A stretch of 64,000 nt of DNA, taken from assembly GCA_002448445.1 (NCBI GenBank), contig DJYC01000100.1, positions 1-64,000 on the forward strand. The letters run 5' to 3'. The first letter of the stretch is position 1. Each line of letters opens with the position of its first letter. Made by a program: the position numbers and the translations under genes. This DNA comes from Treponema sp. UBA6988 (GTDB taxonomy: Bacteria > Spirochaetota > Spirochaetia > Treponematales > Treponemataceae). Under the pieces are notes generated by a model that saw only the letters and a list, made by a program, of their open reading frames with translations, did no database searches and was not told the origin of the DNA. Of this stretch, positions 44,578 to 53,934 are shown piece after piece.

Positions 44578-45528
44578 TTATTTTGCAGGGGAATTGACGG
44601 CTGACCAGAGCATGCGGTTGTCTTCTATAGAATAGCTTACGATTTTTTTGTCCAGAAGGGAGGAAAGGTAGGATTTTATCGTGCTGCCGATGAGCACGTA
44701 CTGGCCAAGCTTCAGGTCTATGCCGGCAAAACCTGCGACTGCTTCCAAAAGCTCTTCGTGGGTAAGGCTGGCCTTTTGCAGTGTCTTTATGATGAGGATT
44801 TCCGTTTCCAGGGTAATCATTATGTTTATTTCTGAAAGGGCGTGAATTTTGTCGCCCTCAGTAACCTCACCGTGGGACGGAATGAAGAAGTCGGCCTGGG
44901 TTTCGTCAATCCTCATTACGGATTTTCTGAATTCGTTGGGATCTACCATGAAGGGAATCCAGTATTTCTTTATCATGCTCATGCCAAAGAGGCCGTCACC
45001 CAGGAAAAATGATTTTTTTCCGTCTGCCTTGTCGGTTACCAGAAAGCCTGTCTGGTCAAAGTAGTGGCCGGGCAGGGGAATGCAGCTTACACTTGCGCTG
45101 GTAAAGTCCAGGGTATCGTTGGCCCTTAGGTGCTTGTCCACAAAGGTCGCTTCCATCTGCATGTAGTGAATCTTTCTGAGGTCTTCAAAGGGACGAGCTC
45201 CCCAGTACATGGCGAACATGCTTTCCGGAAATTCCATGAGGCGGCTTTCGTTGAAGGGGGCGTAGACTTTTGCGCCCGTAAGCCTCTGGATTATTGCGTT
45301 GCCGCCGCAGTGGTCAGAGTGGGAGTGGGTGTTTAGAATGGCCTTTATGCTTGATGAAGGGAACAGTTCCCTTAGGGAGTTTACAATGTCCTCTCCGTCT
45401 TGCGGGTTTACACCGCTGTCTATCACATAAAGGAATTCTCCGTCCTCTATTACACCTATGTTGGTATAGGAAGGAAAAATCCCTATGTGCGTAGACAGTT
45501 TCTTAAAGCTTGCGGCATTTATCGGCAC
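44578..45528 (-). CDS. MBL-fold metallo-hydrolase
   Basis: The metallo-beta-lactamase metal motif is intact: THSHSDHCGG, then a His in LPGHYFDQTG, an Asp in FLGDGL and a His in IPSHGE. The 316-residue protein resembles quinoprotein-glyoxalase-like MBL hydrolases but the substrate cannot be read from sequence. No signal peptide. The start is GTG at 45528, well spaced from AAGGA. It may share a transcript with greA, 89 nt upstream. Confidence 0.88.
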   Translation of the reverse strand: MPINAASFKKLSTHIGIFPSYTNIGVIEDGEFLYVIDSGVNPQDGEDIVNSLRELFPSSSIKAILNTHSHSDHCGGNAIIQRLTGAKVYAPFNESRLMEFPESMFAMYWGARPFEDLRKIHYMQMEATFVDKHLRANDTLDFTSASVSCIPLPGHYFDQTGFLVTDKADGKKSFFLGDGLFGMSMIKKYWIPFMVDPNEFRKSVMRIDETQADFFIPSHGEVTEGDKIHALSEINIMITLETEILIIKTLQKASLTHEELLEAVAGFAGIDLKLGQYVLIGSTIKSYLSSLLDKKIVSYSIEDNRMLWSAVNSPAK

Positions 45529-45617
45529 TTTCTTTTCCTTATGTCCGGCAGTTCAGCCTTTGGCGGCCTTGGGCAGCGAATTGCAACCTGCAGCAGCCAG
45601 AGGCAACTTTTGCATTG

Positions 45618-48335
45618 TTAGAACTGGGCCTGGGCAATGCTCTTGACCGTGTAGTCAAAGTCCTTGCCGTTGATGTTGAACTTGAGGTTGTCACCGGTGC
45701 GGGCTTCGAGAAGGTTGTTACCCAGCGGTGAAAGGTAAGAAATGAATCCTTTTTCCGGGTCTGATTCCCAAGGTCCAAAGATTGTAAGCACTTCTTCCTT
45801 GTTTTCCTTGTTGTTCTGCAGGGTTACCTTTGTGCCGAATGAAACCATAGAAGTGGTGACGGTTGTCGGGTCAAAGATTACTGCGCGTGCAAGTTCATCC
45901 TTGAGGTTTGAAAGCTTGACGTTTGCGATGTGCTGGGCTTCCTTTGCAGAAGAGTATTCCGCATTTTCCTTAAGGTCTCCCTTGGCGCGTGCATCGCTGA
46001 CTTCCTGGGTAATCTGGGGAAGCAGGACTTTTTCGATGTGCTCTGCTTCGTCACGCTTGATTTCCAGCATCTTTGCGGTAACGAGAAGGCCTTTCTGGGT
46101 TTCGTGCTTGATTTCTGCTTCCTGGAATTTATAATCCGGGAATTTTGAAAGGATTCCGTTTCGCAGCTGGGTCTTGTCGGCTGATTCCAAATTTTTAACG
46201 TCACTTACCATTGTGTAAAGGCGGGTGATTGTATCCGCACCGCCGCTGAGCATGAAGTCGAGCAGGTTGTTCTTTGTACCGTCGGATGTCTTTTCTGCAA
46301 AGAGGAGATTCCTTGCGTTCTTGATGGTCTTCTTGTTTTCCGTAGTGTTTACGTGGTTGTCCACTTCGCGGTAGCAGAGGGAGATAATGTTTATGAGAGT
46401 TATAAGCTGCTTTTCTTCGCTGATTGCTGCTGCCTTGAACCAGTCCTCATTGCGGCACTCCTTAAAGAGGAATACGGCTGCATCGCGGTTGTTGCGGTAG
46501 TCTTCAAAGCAGTCCTGCACAAGCTTCTGCACCTTGTCCTGCTTGCCGTTGGAGATGAGCATGTTAAGCATGCCCTTGTCAAGAACGGTTGGGAAGAGGT
46601 GGATGTACTGCTCGTCCCAGTCGGGAAGCTGCCTTACGTTTGCAATAAAGTCGGTGCGGAGGGATGTGCCCTTTGAGTCCTTGAGTTTGTTGAAAAGGTC
46701 GCGCTTGTTGTCTATGTCTCCGTAGAGCTGCTCGAATGTGAAAGTTGCAGGGAAGGTGAAGCTTGGAAGCTTCTTTGTTATGCCCTGAACCGTGAGGTAG
46801 GATGCTACGACCTGTTCGTCAAGGTTTTGGAAGGACTTGAGGTAGCCTGCAAAGTAGTTGTACATGTCGGCAAAGAGTTCGTCCGTCTTGTCGGTCTCGT
46901 CATCGTCCACATAGCGGGTGATAATTTCTATGCGCTTGAAGAAGTCCTTTTCCGCCTTGAATTCGTTGCTGTAGCGTTCCTCTGCGGAAATCTCGTGGTC
47001 GCGCACGGTGTGTATGCTGATGTCCTCTGGGCTTACGCCAAAGATTTTATTCTCTGCGAATACCTTCTGGGCCTTTGCATGCCAGCTGGTCCATTCGCCC
47101 GGCGTGAGGATTGAGGGAACAAGTTCTGCCTTGATTTTCTTGTCGTCGCACTTGTTGTCGAAGCTCTTGATGATTGTGGTGAGGGTTCCTTCAACGTCGC
47201 CCTTTACCATCTTTGCAAGTTCTTCCTTCTTCTTTGTAGCCTTAAGAACCCAGATGTGGTCCTTTGCAAGCGGCTGCAGTGCGCTTACTGCCATCTTGAG
47301 GGACATGGGGTGGATGCCGCTCTTTTTTCCAAAGTTGATTGTAAGCTGGTCGCCCTGTACTTTTGTTATGATGCCAACTCCCCATGTGCGGTGGAATACG
47401 TAGTTCTTTGCGTCAAAGGAAATGTGCTTCTCAAAGTCGCTGATTGCCTCGAATACGTTGCGGAACGAAGTATCCAGGTTTGAGGTGCGGATGTAGTCTT
47501 CCAGGTGGCTGTGGTCGGAATACTTGCCGCGGAAGCATTCGATTATTTCCTTGCGTGCCCAGCTGTCCTTGTTGTCTATTGCAAGGATGAGCTTAAGGAT
47601 GGAGATTGCTGTGTCCCACTTTGCAGTGTCCTTGTAGTACTGGTAAAGTTCCTGCATGAGGGCTGCGGACTTTGTTTCGCTTATTGACTTTGCAATCTTG
47701 CGCTGGATAAGGAGGAAGAAGTCGATTTCTTCAGGAATCAGGGACACAAGCTTTGTCCAGATTTCCTTAATGCTACTGATGTTGTGGTTGCCAACAAAGC
47801 GGAGGAGAGCTTTCTTGTAGTAGCTGATTGCAAGCTCCTGGTTGTTCTGGCCTTCGTAGCGTTCTGCAAGTGTCTTTGCAATTTCAGCCTCTTCAAGGTC
47901 AATCTTTACAATCTGCTCGTAAAGCTCCCATACCTTGTCGTTGTTCGCTTCCTTATAGAATTCTGCCAGCTTGCGGATTGCAAATTTATTCTGCGGGTCT
48001 TCTTCAAGTATGGAGTTGCACAGGTATTCGATAAGTGCTTCCTTGTGGTTCTTTTCAAGTATGTCCACGAGGCTTACAAGCTTGGAGTTGTCCAGAGAGC
48101 GTTCGCGCAGGTCAATCATGCCGGAAAGGTAGAGCGCAACGATGCTGTCGTTTGTCTTTGAAAGCTGCTCGTCGCAGATGTCCTTAATCTGCTTGCTGCA
48201 GTTTTCTTCAAAAACCTTTTCAAGAAGCTGAGACAACTCTACAAGGTTGCTCTTTGTAAAGTCACGGATTCCAGCGCGTGTCCAGGTTGTGCTCTTAAGC
48301 GTTTCCCTTACGGAATTTTCAAGCTCTTCAGACAT
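45618..48335 (-). CDS. greA: GreA-type transcript cleavage factor with ~740-residue N-terminal helical domain
   Basis: Only the last ~160 residues are GreA: the coiled-coil with acidic tip (ARAKGDLKENAEYSSAKEAQ) and the C-terminal FKBP-like domain (VSFGTKVTLQN, FISYLSPLGNNLLEA). The first ~740 are helical repeats, TPR-like at 90-190 (VWELYEQIVKIDLEEAEIAKTL), with a KOW/CarD-like strand segment near 325 (HRTWGVGIITKVQGDQLTINFG). GreA rescues backtracked RNA polymerase. Long GreA forms are a spirochaete peculiarity; the role of the extension is unknown. AGGAG precedes the ATG. Confidence 0.9.
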   Translation of the reverse strand: MSEELENSVRETLKSTTWTRAGIRDFTKSNLVELSQLLEKVFEENCSKQIKDICDEQLSKTNDSIVALYLSGMIDLRERSLDNSKLVSLVDILEKNHKEALIEYLCNSILEEDPQNKFAIRKLAEFYKEANNDKVWELYEQIVKIDLEEAEIAKTLAERYEGQNNQELAISYYKKALLRFVGNHNISSIKEIWTKLVSLIPEEIDFFLLIQRKIAKSISETKSAALMQELYQYYKDTAKWDTAISILKLILAIDNKDSWARKEIIECFRGKYSDHSHLEDYIRTSNLDTSFRNVFEAISDFEKHISFDAKNYVFHRTWGVGIITKVQGDQLTINFGKKSGIHPMSLKMAVSALQPLAKDHIWVLKATKKKEELAKMVKGDVEGTLTTIIKSFDNKCDDKKIKAELVPSILTPGEWTSWHAKAQKVFAENKIFGVSPEDISIHTVRDHEISAEERYSNEFKAEKDFFKRIEIITRYVDDDETDKTDELFADMYNYFAGYLKSFQNLDEQVVASYLTVQGITKKLPSFTFPATFTFEQLYGDIDNKRDLFNKLKDSKGTSLRTDFIANVRQLPDWDEQYIHLFPTVLDKGMLNMLISNGKQDKVQKLVQDCFEDYRNNRDAAVFLFKECRNEDWFKAAAISEEKQLITLINIISLCYREVDNHVNTTENKKTIKNARNLLFAEKTSDGTKNNLLDFMLSGGADTITRLYTMVSDVKNLESADKTQLRNGILSKFPDYKFQEAEIKHETQKGLLVTAKMLEIKRDEAEHIEKVLLPQITQEVSDARAKGDLKENAEYSSAKEAQHIANVKLSNLKDELARAVIFDPTTVTTSMVSFGTKVTLQNNKENKEEVLTIFGPWESDPEKGFISYLSPLGNNLLEARTGDNLKFNINGKDFDYTVKSIAQAQF

Positions 48336-48390
48336 AAGTTTCTCCTAAAATATAAATTAAGTTGAATTCAGCACCGCAGTCTGCAAATGT

Positions 48391-49350
48391 CTACTCAACA
48401 AATTTCTTATATAACTTTGAATCAAGGAGCTTTATCTTTAGCGTAATTTCCTTGATTCTCTTTACGCTTTCCTTAGCAATGATGTAATAGTCAATCAGGC
48501 GCAGGTACATGCTGATGAGCCTGGGCTTGATTAGAGCCTCGTTGTTGGCGGGGTTCTTAAGCTCATTCTCCCTGGCGTAGATGTCCTGTTTTAGCCTTCC
48601 GACTTCCTGTGCCCTGAGGGGTCTCTTTATGTTAAAGACCTCAAGCAGAGTGCCGTAGACGGGAATCCATTCCAGAAGCTCAGCCCCGGAGTATCCCTCT
48701 TCCCCGACCTTTTCCGCAAGCGAGTTGATGAGCGGTGAGTCCAGGTTTGAAAGCTCTATTTTCTGCGCATCCAAAAAGAAAGCCTCGCGGAACATCAGCT
48801 TTGCAAACTTTGTCTCGCCGCAAAGATCGTAGCAGTCGGCAAGTTCCGCAAGTACGGCAGGCTGTGACGGGTGAATTGCGTTTGCCTTGTTAAGGCAGCT
48901 GAGCGCAAGCTCGTAGGAGCCCAGCCTCTTGTGGCAAAGACCAGCCTTCCTCAGTACCTCCGAAAAAAATACCGGGTCCTTTTCTTCCGTTATCGCGCTG
49001 AACTTGGAAAGGGCGCATGTGTATATTCCCCTCTTAAAAGCATAGACCGTGTTCTTAAGGGAGGACTTTTCCATTTCCTTTTTTTCAAGGGTCTGTTCTT
49101 CCCTGCTGGCAAGGGCAGTGAATTTCTTCCACTGGTTTACCAAAAGTTCCCCGCTTTCGTAGGGAGGAAAGGATGCCAGCGATGCAAAGGTATCCGCCCA
49201 AAATGAGCAGCAGTGAATGGCAAAAACAAGGTTGTCGTTGTCCAAGTCGGCAGTTAGAGCGTCTTCTAGTAAAACTTTTGCCTGTGCAGGATTTCCGTTT
49301 TCTATAAGTTCGTATGCCTGCGCCAGAGCCGATTCAGACTGAATACCCAT
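48391..49350 (-). CDS. TPR-repeat protein upstream of greA
   Basis: The 319-residue cytoplasmic protein has TPR-like pairs (AQAYELIENGNPAQAKVLLEDAL at the start and LRKAGLCHKRLGSYELALSCLNKA, then AELADCYDLCGETKFAKLMFREA). It ends in a helical, basic region. It lies 55 nt upstream of greA in the same direction, so the pair may be an operon. A scaffold for the long GreA is a guess. It has a leaderless promoter. Confidence 0.8.
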   Translation of the reverse strand: MGIQSESALAQAYELIENGNPAQAKVLLEDALTADLDNDNLVFAIHCCSFWADTFASLASFPPYESGELLVNQWKKFTALASREEQTLEKKEMEKSSLKNTVYAFKRGIYTCALSKFSAITEEKDPVFFSEVLRKAGLCHKRLGSYELALSCLNKANAIHPSQPAVLAELADCYDLCGETKFAKLMFREAFFLDAQKIELSNLDSPLINSLAEKVGEEGYSGAELLEWIPVYGTLLEVFNIKRPLRAQEVGRLKQDIYARENELKNPANNEALIKPRLISMYLRLIDYYIIAKESVKRIKEITLKIKLLDSKLYKKFVE

Positions 49351-49358
49351 AGCTTTTA

Positions 49359-49386
49359 ATTATACAAAAATGCCTGTTTTAGTCAA
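49359..49386 (-). promoter_or_regulatory. Promoter of the TPR-greA unit; leaderless
   Basis: On the minus strand TTGACT (49386-49381), 16 bp and extended -10 TGTATAAT (TATAAT 49364-49359) end eight bases before ATG 49350. Confidence 0.7.
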
Positions 49387-49566
49387 GTAACATTTTTTAT
49401 AAAAAAAAAGAAATATTTTATACAGATTTACGATGTTCTTGTCAACACCTAAAGGCCGAATTTGTAAAAAAAAATTAAATTTTTTTTAAGATTTTTTTCC
49501 TTATGGACGGTACTTGCCTTTTTTTACGGTTCGCAAATTTGCCGGTCGTGAACTTGCCTCTTGTTA

Positions 49567-49690
49567 CCGCCGTTCCGGGGTTCCGGGGGACCCCAACCCC
49601 CTCCATTGCTCCACTTCGCCGCTCGAAACTACGCGGCGAGTTCCGCAACCCGCCTCTGGCGGGCCCCTCCATGGCGGCGTAGGTTCTCCT
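49567..49690 (+). repeat. GC-rich dispersed stem-loop element, copy F
   Basis: CCGTTCCGGGGTTCCGGGGG, CCCCCTCCATTGC, a longer hairpin arm (CGCCGCTCGAAACTACGCGGCG), GCAACCCGCCTCTGGCGGGCC, then CCATGGCGGCGTAGGTTCTCCTA. It is the longest uninterrupted copy. The remainder of the 401-nt gap between the TPR gene and chrA holds AT-rich DNA with the two promoters. Confidence 0.8.
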
Positions 49691-49717
49691 ATAAGACCTG
49701 TAATCGCCCACCCATAA

Positions 49718-49746
49718 TTGAATAATATTCCTTTACGCGCTATCAT
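49718..49746 (+). promoter_or_regulatory. Promoter of the chromate-transporter pair; leaderless
   Basis: TTGAAT (49718-49723), 17 bp and TATCAT (49741-49746) end five bases before ATG 49752. Confidence 0.65.
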
Positions 49747-49751
49747 ACGGT

Positions 49752-50312
49752 ATGATTAAGACTTTGCTTGACTTGTACTTTACCTTTTTTAAGATTGGTG
49801 CCGTGACATTCGGCGGCGGCTATGCAATGCTTCCAGTTCTGGAGAGGGAGCTTTCCCAAAAGAAAAAATGGGTTACCAGTGATGACCTGCTTGACTACTA
49901 TGCCGTTTCCCAGGTTACGCCCGGCGTAATTGCGGTGAACGTTTCAACCTTTGTAGGCTCAAAGAAGGCCGGCCTTCCCGGTGGCATTTCCGCTACGCTC
50001 GGGGTTGTTTCTCCGTCCGTAATCATAATAAGCCTGATTGCCCTTTTTATTTCGAGCTTTGAGCAGATAGAATGGGTTCAGAAGGCCCTTGCGGGAGTTA
50101 ACGTGGCTGTTACGGCCCTTCTTACCTATGCAGTTTTTAACTTTGCAAAGAAGACCGTAAAAAATGCTTGGGGAGTAGTCTTCTACTCCGCTTCCTTTTG
50201 CGCTGTCTTTTTCCTTAAGGTTTCCTCTGTTGCGGTTGTGCTTTCTGCCATAGTGGTGGGGCTTGTCCTTCATTTTGCCTTCCGTGCTAAAGGCGGGGAG
50301 GGTAAGGAGTGA
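49752..50312 (+). CDS. Chromate transporter-family half protein, N-terminal type
   Basis: The 186-residue membrane protein has the CHR-domain signature FKIGAVTFGGGYAMLPVLERE, then VTPGVIAVNVSTFVGSKKAG. About six hydrophobic segments. In many bacteria CHR domains come as two small genes that form a heterodimer; the family exports chromate or takes up sulphate-like anions, but the physiological substrate here is unknown. It overlaps the next gene by four bases (ATGA). Confidence 0.88.
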   Translation: MIKTLLDLYFTFFKIGAVTFGGGYAMLPVLERELSQKKKWVTSDDLLDYYAVSQVTPGVIAVNVSTFVGSKKAGLPGGISATLGVVSPSVIIISLIALFISSFEQIEWVQKALAGVNVAVTALLTYAVFNFAKKTVKNAWGVVFYSASFCAVFFLKVSSVAVVLSAIVVGLVLHFAFRAKGGEGKE

Positions 50313-50893
50313 TGTTTACAGGAATCATTGGTTTGTTCCATCTTTTTTGCATATTCTTTTATGTGGGACTTTTTGCCATAGGCGGAGGTCTTGTTGCGGC
50401 AACCTTTATGCAGCAGGTCCTTGTGGAAAAATACGGAGTGATTAGTCAGGAAAAATTTTACCAGATGATTGCCGTTAGCGAGAGCACACCGGGGCCAATA
50501 GGCATAAACCTTGCAACTTACTGCGGCTGCGAGGTATATGGACCTGTCGGCGGAGTGATCACAACCTTTGGGGAGGTGCTTCCTTCTCTAATAATAATAA
50601 TGCTGATTGCAAAATTCTTTGCGGACTTTCAGAAAAAGCCCCTTGTCCAGTCGGCCTTTTTTGCCCTGCGCCCTGCTACCGGCGGAATGGTTCTCGTTGC
50701 ACTTGCAAACGTATTCATTATCACCGTGCTCAACGTGCAGGCTTTTAGGGCCAGCGGCTCCGTGGCAGACCTTGTGCAGATAAAGCAGACCGTCTTCTAC
50801 CTGCTTGCCGTAACCGTGCTCTTTTTCGTAAAAAAAATCCACCCGGTTTTTGTAGTGGCCGCAGGTGCGGTTTTTGGAGTGCTCTTTCTCTAG
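50309..50893 (+). CDS. Chromate transporter-family half protein, second type
   Basis: The 194-residue partner has the same CHR signature in altered form (FYVGLFAIGGGLVAATFMQQVLVEK, SESTPGPIGINLATYCG). Six or so hydrophobic segments. ATGA overlap with the first half shows co-translation. The two probably assemble with opposite membrane topology. Confidence 0.88.
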   Translation: MMFTGIIGLFHLFCIFFYVGLFAIGGGLVAATFMQQVLVEKYGVISQEKFYQMIAVSESTPGPIGINLATYCGCEVYGPVGGVITTFGEVLPSLIIIMLIAKFFADFQKKPLVQSAFFALRPATGGMVLVALANVFIITVLNVQAFRASGSVADLVQIKQTVFYLLAVTVLFFVKKIHPVFVVAAGAVFGVLFL

Positions 50894-50969
50894 CTTTTTG
50901 TTTTTTTTAACACTAATGGACATTTTGTTCTACTAGGGATATAATAGTAGAAAAGAGAGGTTTTTTTTT

Positions 50970-51362
50970 ATGCCCGTCAAATTGATATTTTCTATTGCAC
51001 TTATGGTTTTGGTAGCCACTTTCACCGGGTTCAACTTGGGCAACAAGTGCGACCTTTGGATTTTTCACACTTTCAAGGACGTGCCGGTATTTGTGACCGT
51101 CATTGCATCCTTTGTCTGCGGCGTACTGCTTACGCTGCCATTCACATTTGGCAAGTCCAAGAAGGAGGCCGTTAAAAAGGCTCTGGCAAAGGCTGAAAAG
51201 AACCGTGAAAAGGAAGAGCGCATCCGTGAAAAGGCTGCCGCCAAGGAGGCTGCAAAAGAGGCAAAGTCTTCTTCCGAGGCATCCCATTTCCCCCTTTCCT
51301 CTGAAGGAGGAAACTCTGGCACTTTGTCAGCTGACCCTGCATTGGGGTCTTCTGCCAACTAG
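50970..51362 (+). CDS. LapA-domain (DUF1049) membrane protein
   Basis: Two membrane helices (LIFSIALMVLVATFTGFNLG and VTVIASFVCGVLLTLPFTFG) around a short periplasmic loop are the LapA/DUF1049 layout. A Lys/Glu/Ala-rich coiled-coil (VKKALAKAEKNREKEERIRE) and a Ser-rich tail follow. LapA homologues work in envelope assembly. GAGAGG precedes the ATG; the SPOR-domain gene starts 15 nt after the stop. Confidence 0.78.
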   Translation: MPVKLIFSIALMVLVATFTGFNLGNKCDLWIFHTFKDVPVFVTVIASFVCGVLLTLPFTFGKSKKEAVKKALAKAEKNREKEERIREKAAAKEAAKEAKSSSEASHFPLSSEGGNSGTLSADPALGSSAN

Positions 51363-51377
51363 ATTCAAGGAGAATTG

Positions 51378-52517
51378 ATGAAAGTTCCCTTTGCAAGAAA
51401 AATTGCCTTTGCCGCATTCTCCATATTGCTGTCATCCCTTTCTTTTGCTGCCGGAAAGGCTTCTTCCTTTACCGCAGCCCAGCTCAGGGAAAAGGCGCTG
51501 AAGCAAGATTCGGTGCAGGAGGGAATTTCTTTTATACAGGAGCATCTGGAAGAGTGCGCGTCCCCTGCGGACAAAAGGTCTTCCCTGCATTTTCTTGGAA
51601 CGCTACAGGAGCAGCTTGGCATTTACAGCGAGGCTTCCCGTTCCTATGCAAAAGCAGCCGCCATTGCGGCAGGTGATGCTGCCGGTGTGGAAAAGGTCTC
51701 TTCGGAGCAGCTGGTGCTTGATGCTGTCCGCTGTTGCCTCAATTCCGGCGACTGGGAAAACGCAGACTCCTATCTTAACAGTGCCGTCCGCTCGTCCAGA
51801 GACAAGAAGGTGCTTGCATTCGTGAACCTGTATTCGGTATGGAGTGCCCTTTGCCGCGCCCAGAGCTATGCCGAGGCCTCCGATTCAATAGAAATCCTTG
51901 CAGCCTATGCCTCCATGGAGTCCATGGAAAGCGTTCGTCCTGCAGTCCTTTTTACGCTTTGGTTCCTTACCGACAAAAAAATATATTCGGAAGCGCTGCG
52001 CAAGAATTACCCCGATTCCGCCGAGTATGCACTTATCAAGGGAAGCGCCCAGATTGCAAACGTACCCTTCTGGTATTTTGTTCCCCGCTCCGTCTACCCC
52101 AAGTCAGGCTTTGCGGAAACCGAGTATACGGATTCTCCCGCAGAAAATGCGGCTGCTCCGGCAAAGGCTGATTCAAAGGCAGCCGGTAAAAGTAATTCTA
52201 AAACTGATGAAAAATCGTCCGCTGAAAATTCTCCGCAAGCAGAAGGCAAAACTTCTGGCAGCGGAAAAAACTTGCCGCCAGCAGGAGCCGAAGTCCTTGG
52301 TGCAAGGGTTCGCTACCAGGTTGGTTTTTTTGGTGTAAAGAAAAATGCACAGGATTTGATTGACCGTCTAAAGGCAAAGGGATTTGATGCATATTGCTTT
52401 ACGGAAACCCGTTCTTCCGGCAAAACCTATTACGTTGTCGTTGTGGACGAGAACAAGGCTGGGAACATATCCCAAAAGCTCAAGGACGCAGGATTTGACA
52501 ACTACCCGGTAAAATAG
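51378..52517 (+). CDS. Secreted TPR-SPOR protein
   Basis: ATG 51378 follows AAGGAG and gives a signal peptide (IAFAAFSILLSSLSFAAG). Helical TPR-like repeats (residues ~35-200, TLQEQLGIYSEASRSYAKAAAIA) precede a Ser/Lys/Ala-rich linker and a C-terminal SPOR domain (~310-379; RVRYQVGFFGVKKNAQDLIDRLKAKG, YYVVVV). SPOR domains bind denuded septal peptidoglycan, so a cell-division or envelope role is likely. Confidence 0.88.
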   Translation: MKVPFARKIAFAAFSILLSSLSFAAGKASSFTAAQLREKALKQDSVQEGISFIQEHLEECASPADKRSSLHFLGTLQEQLGIYSEASRSYAKAAAIAAGDAAGVEKVSSEQLVLDAVRCCLNSGDWENADSYLNSAVRSSRDKKVLAFVNLYSVWSALCRAQSYAEASDSIEILAAYASMESMESVRPAVLFTLWFLTDKKIYSEALRKNYPDSAEYALIKGSAQIANVPFWYFVPRSVYPKSGFAETEYTDSPAENAAAPAKADSKAAGKSNSKTDEKSSAENSPQAEGKTSGSGKNLPPAGAEVLGARVRYQVGFFGVKKNAQDLIDRLKAKGFDAYCFTETRSSGKTYYVVVVDENKAGNISQKLKDAGFDNYPVK

Positions 52518-52562
52518 CGGCCATCGCTTTTTATAAGCCTTGCAAAAATTCAGAATTAAGTT

Positions 52563-53525
52563 TTAGAAGTGAACTGTAAAAACCCTTTTTGTCTTTACAT
52601 TGCCGTTCTTCCAGTGGGTAAAAAAATAAAAATACCTGCTGCAGCGCTTGCCGTCTTTTTCTAAAATGAGGTTGCCATTTTTGTCAAATTTTTCTTCCCA
52701 TTTGCCAAGGAATGCATATTCACCGGCGAACACATTATTTTTTATACGCCGTATTTTTTCCGGCTGGTCTTTAAAGTATTCATATTCTTCGCTAAATTCA
52801 TCTGACCATGTTTTTTTTATCATTCCGTTTTCATAGTATTCATACATTTTTACTTTTCCGTCTGAATCCGTTTCTTTAACAAGCTTTCCTTTTTCATCGT
52901 ATTCATATTTTGTGCACTTTCCGTCCGTGTCTGATTCCGAAACAATATTTCCTTTGTCGTCGTATTTCTTACTTGTTCCGTCTTTGAACTTTTTCTTGTG
53001 GACTTTTACAGATGAATCGTAACTGTCGTATTTGCTTCCGAGCAAATTCCCCTGTTCATCATACTTGTATACAGACGAATCCCTGATTACGTTTTCCACC
53101 TTGTTGGCAAGAAAAACAAGTGCTATAACCGAAACGCAAATAAGTGCCCAGCGAACCATTTTTGCCGTAATTTTTTTCCTGTTCCTGATGATGACGAAGG
53201 GGGCATAAAAAACTGCATAAGCAATTGGTACTGCAAAAATGTGCCAGCCACTAAAATTGTTGGGTATGGCAATAATCAGGTTAAAGACAAATGCAGCCGC
53301 CACCGAAAGAAATACATAATCGTTCGCCGCCTCACTTCCAAGCAGGTACAAAATTGCAATAACAACCGGCGGAATCACAATCCCCAGAAGAATCAGTGCA
53401 AAGGCAATATAAGTAAAAACTTCGCTTTCAAAACCAACAGCCTTTCCAACAAAACAAAGAAGTAAAAGTACAGCCATCACTGTCAGGTTAAGTATAATGG
53501 CAATGCGGGCAATCTTATTTTTCAT
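52563..53525 (-). CDS. Membrane protein with MORN/YD-like repeats
   Basis: Four to five N-terminal membrane helices (residues ~5-145) precede a cytoplasmic or periplasmic domain of short repeats of the KYDEQGNLLGSKYD, KKYDDKGNIVSESD, YEYDEKGKLVKETD type. They resemble the MORN_2/toxin-antitoxin variant and YD repeats. AAAGGA precedes the ATG. Function unknown; it is not a full Rhs toxin. Confidence 0.75.
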   Translation of the reverse strand: MKNKIARIAIILNLTVMAVLLLLCFVGKAVGFESEVFTYIAFALILLGIVIPPVVIAILYLLGSEAANDYVFLSVAAAFVFNLIIAIPNNFSGWHIFAVPIAYAVFYAPFVIIRNRKKITAKMVRWALICVSVIALVFLANKVENVIRDSSVYKYDEQGNLLGSKYDSYDSSVKVHKKKFKDGTSKKYDDKGNIVSESDTDGKCTKYEYDEKGKLVKETDSDGKVKMYEYYENGMIKKTWSDEFSEEYEYFKDQPEKIRRIKNNVFAGEYAFLGKWEEKFDKNGNLILEKDGKRCSRYFYFFTHWKNGNVKTKRVFTVHF

Positions 53526-53529
53526 ATTT

Positions 53530-53934
53530 TTATCCTTTTGTCCAATTCTCTATTTTTAGATTTTCAATACGGCTAAGATGATTTTCATTATTTGTTACAA
53601 TGACTGCATTATGTTTTAAAGCTGTGGCACTAATAAAAATGTCATCATCTTCTATAATCAAGCCTTTTCTTGATAAATCCGAATATATTTGTGATGCAAT
53701 TTCTAGTGTTTCGTCTGACAAGCTTACGGTTCCCAGTAATGAAGCCCAGGTCTTAAAGCGGTGTATTTTAGATACGGCTCCTTTTGCAAGCAAGCCCCTC
53801 TCTATTTCATAATAAGCTACACGAGGAATCATAACTTTGTCGCCTTGCAACAATTTGTCAGCTATTATAGCTTTAAGTCTCTCATCACCTTTTAGCAGAT
53901 AGCTTATGATGTTTGTGTCAAGAAAATATGTCAT
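53530..53934 (-). CDS. VapC-like PIN-domain toxin
   Basis: The 134-residue PIN protein begins with FLDTNIISYLLKG (first catalytic Asp), has EIERGL (Glu), DDDIFISATALKHNA (Asp) and the C-terminal TNNENHLSRI. These match the VapC layout, an RNase that cuts tRNA or rRNA. Its ATG overlaps the antitoxin stop by four bases, so it needs co-translation. Confidence 0.9.
   Translation of the reverse strand: MTYFLDTNIISYLLKGDERLKAIIADKLLQGDKVMIPRVAYYEIERGLLAKGAVSKIHRFKTWASLLGTVSLSDETLEIASQIYSDLSRKGLIIEDDDIFISATALKHNAVIVTNNENHLSRIENLKIENWTKG

Noticed and set aside
52563..53525. Rhs/YD polymorphic toxin
   Set aside because: Only a few short MORN/YD-like units in a 320-residue protein with membrane helices; no RHS core or toxin end.
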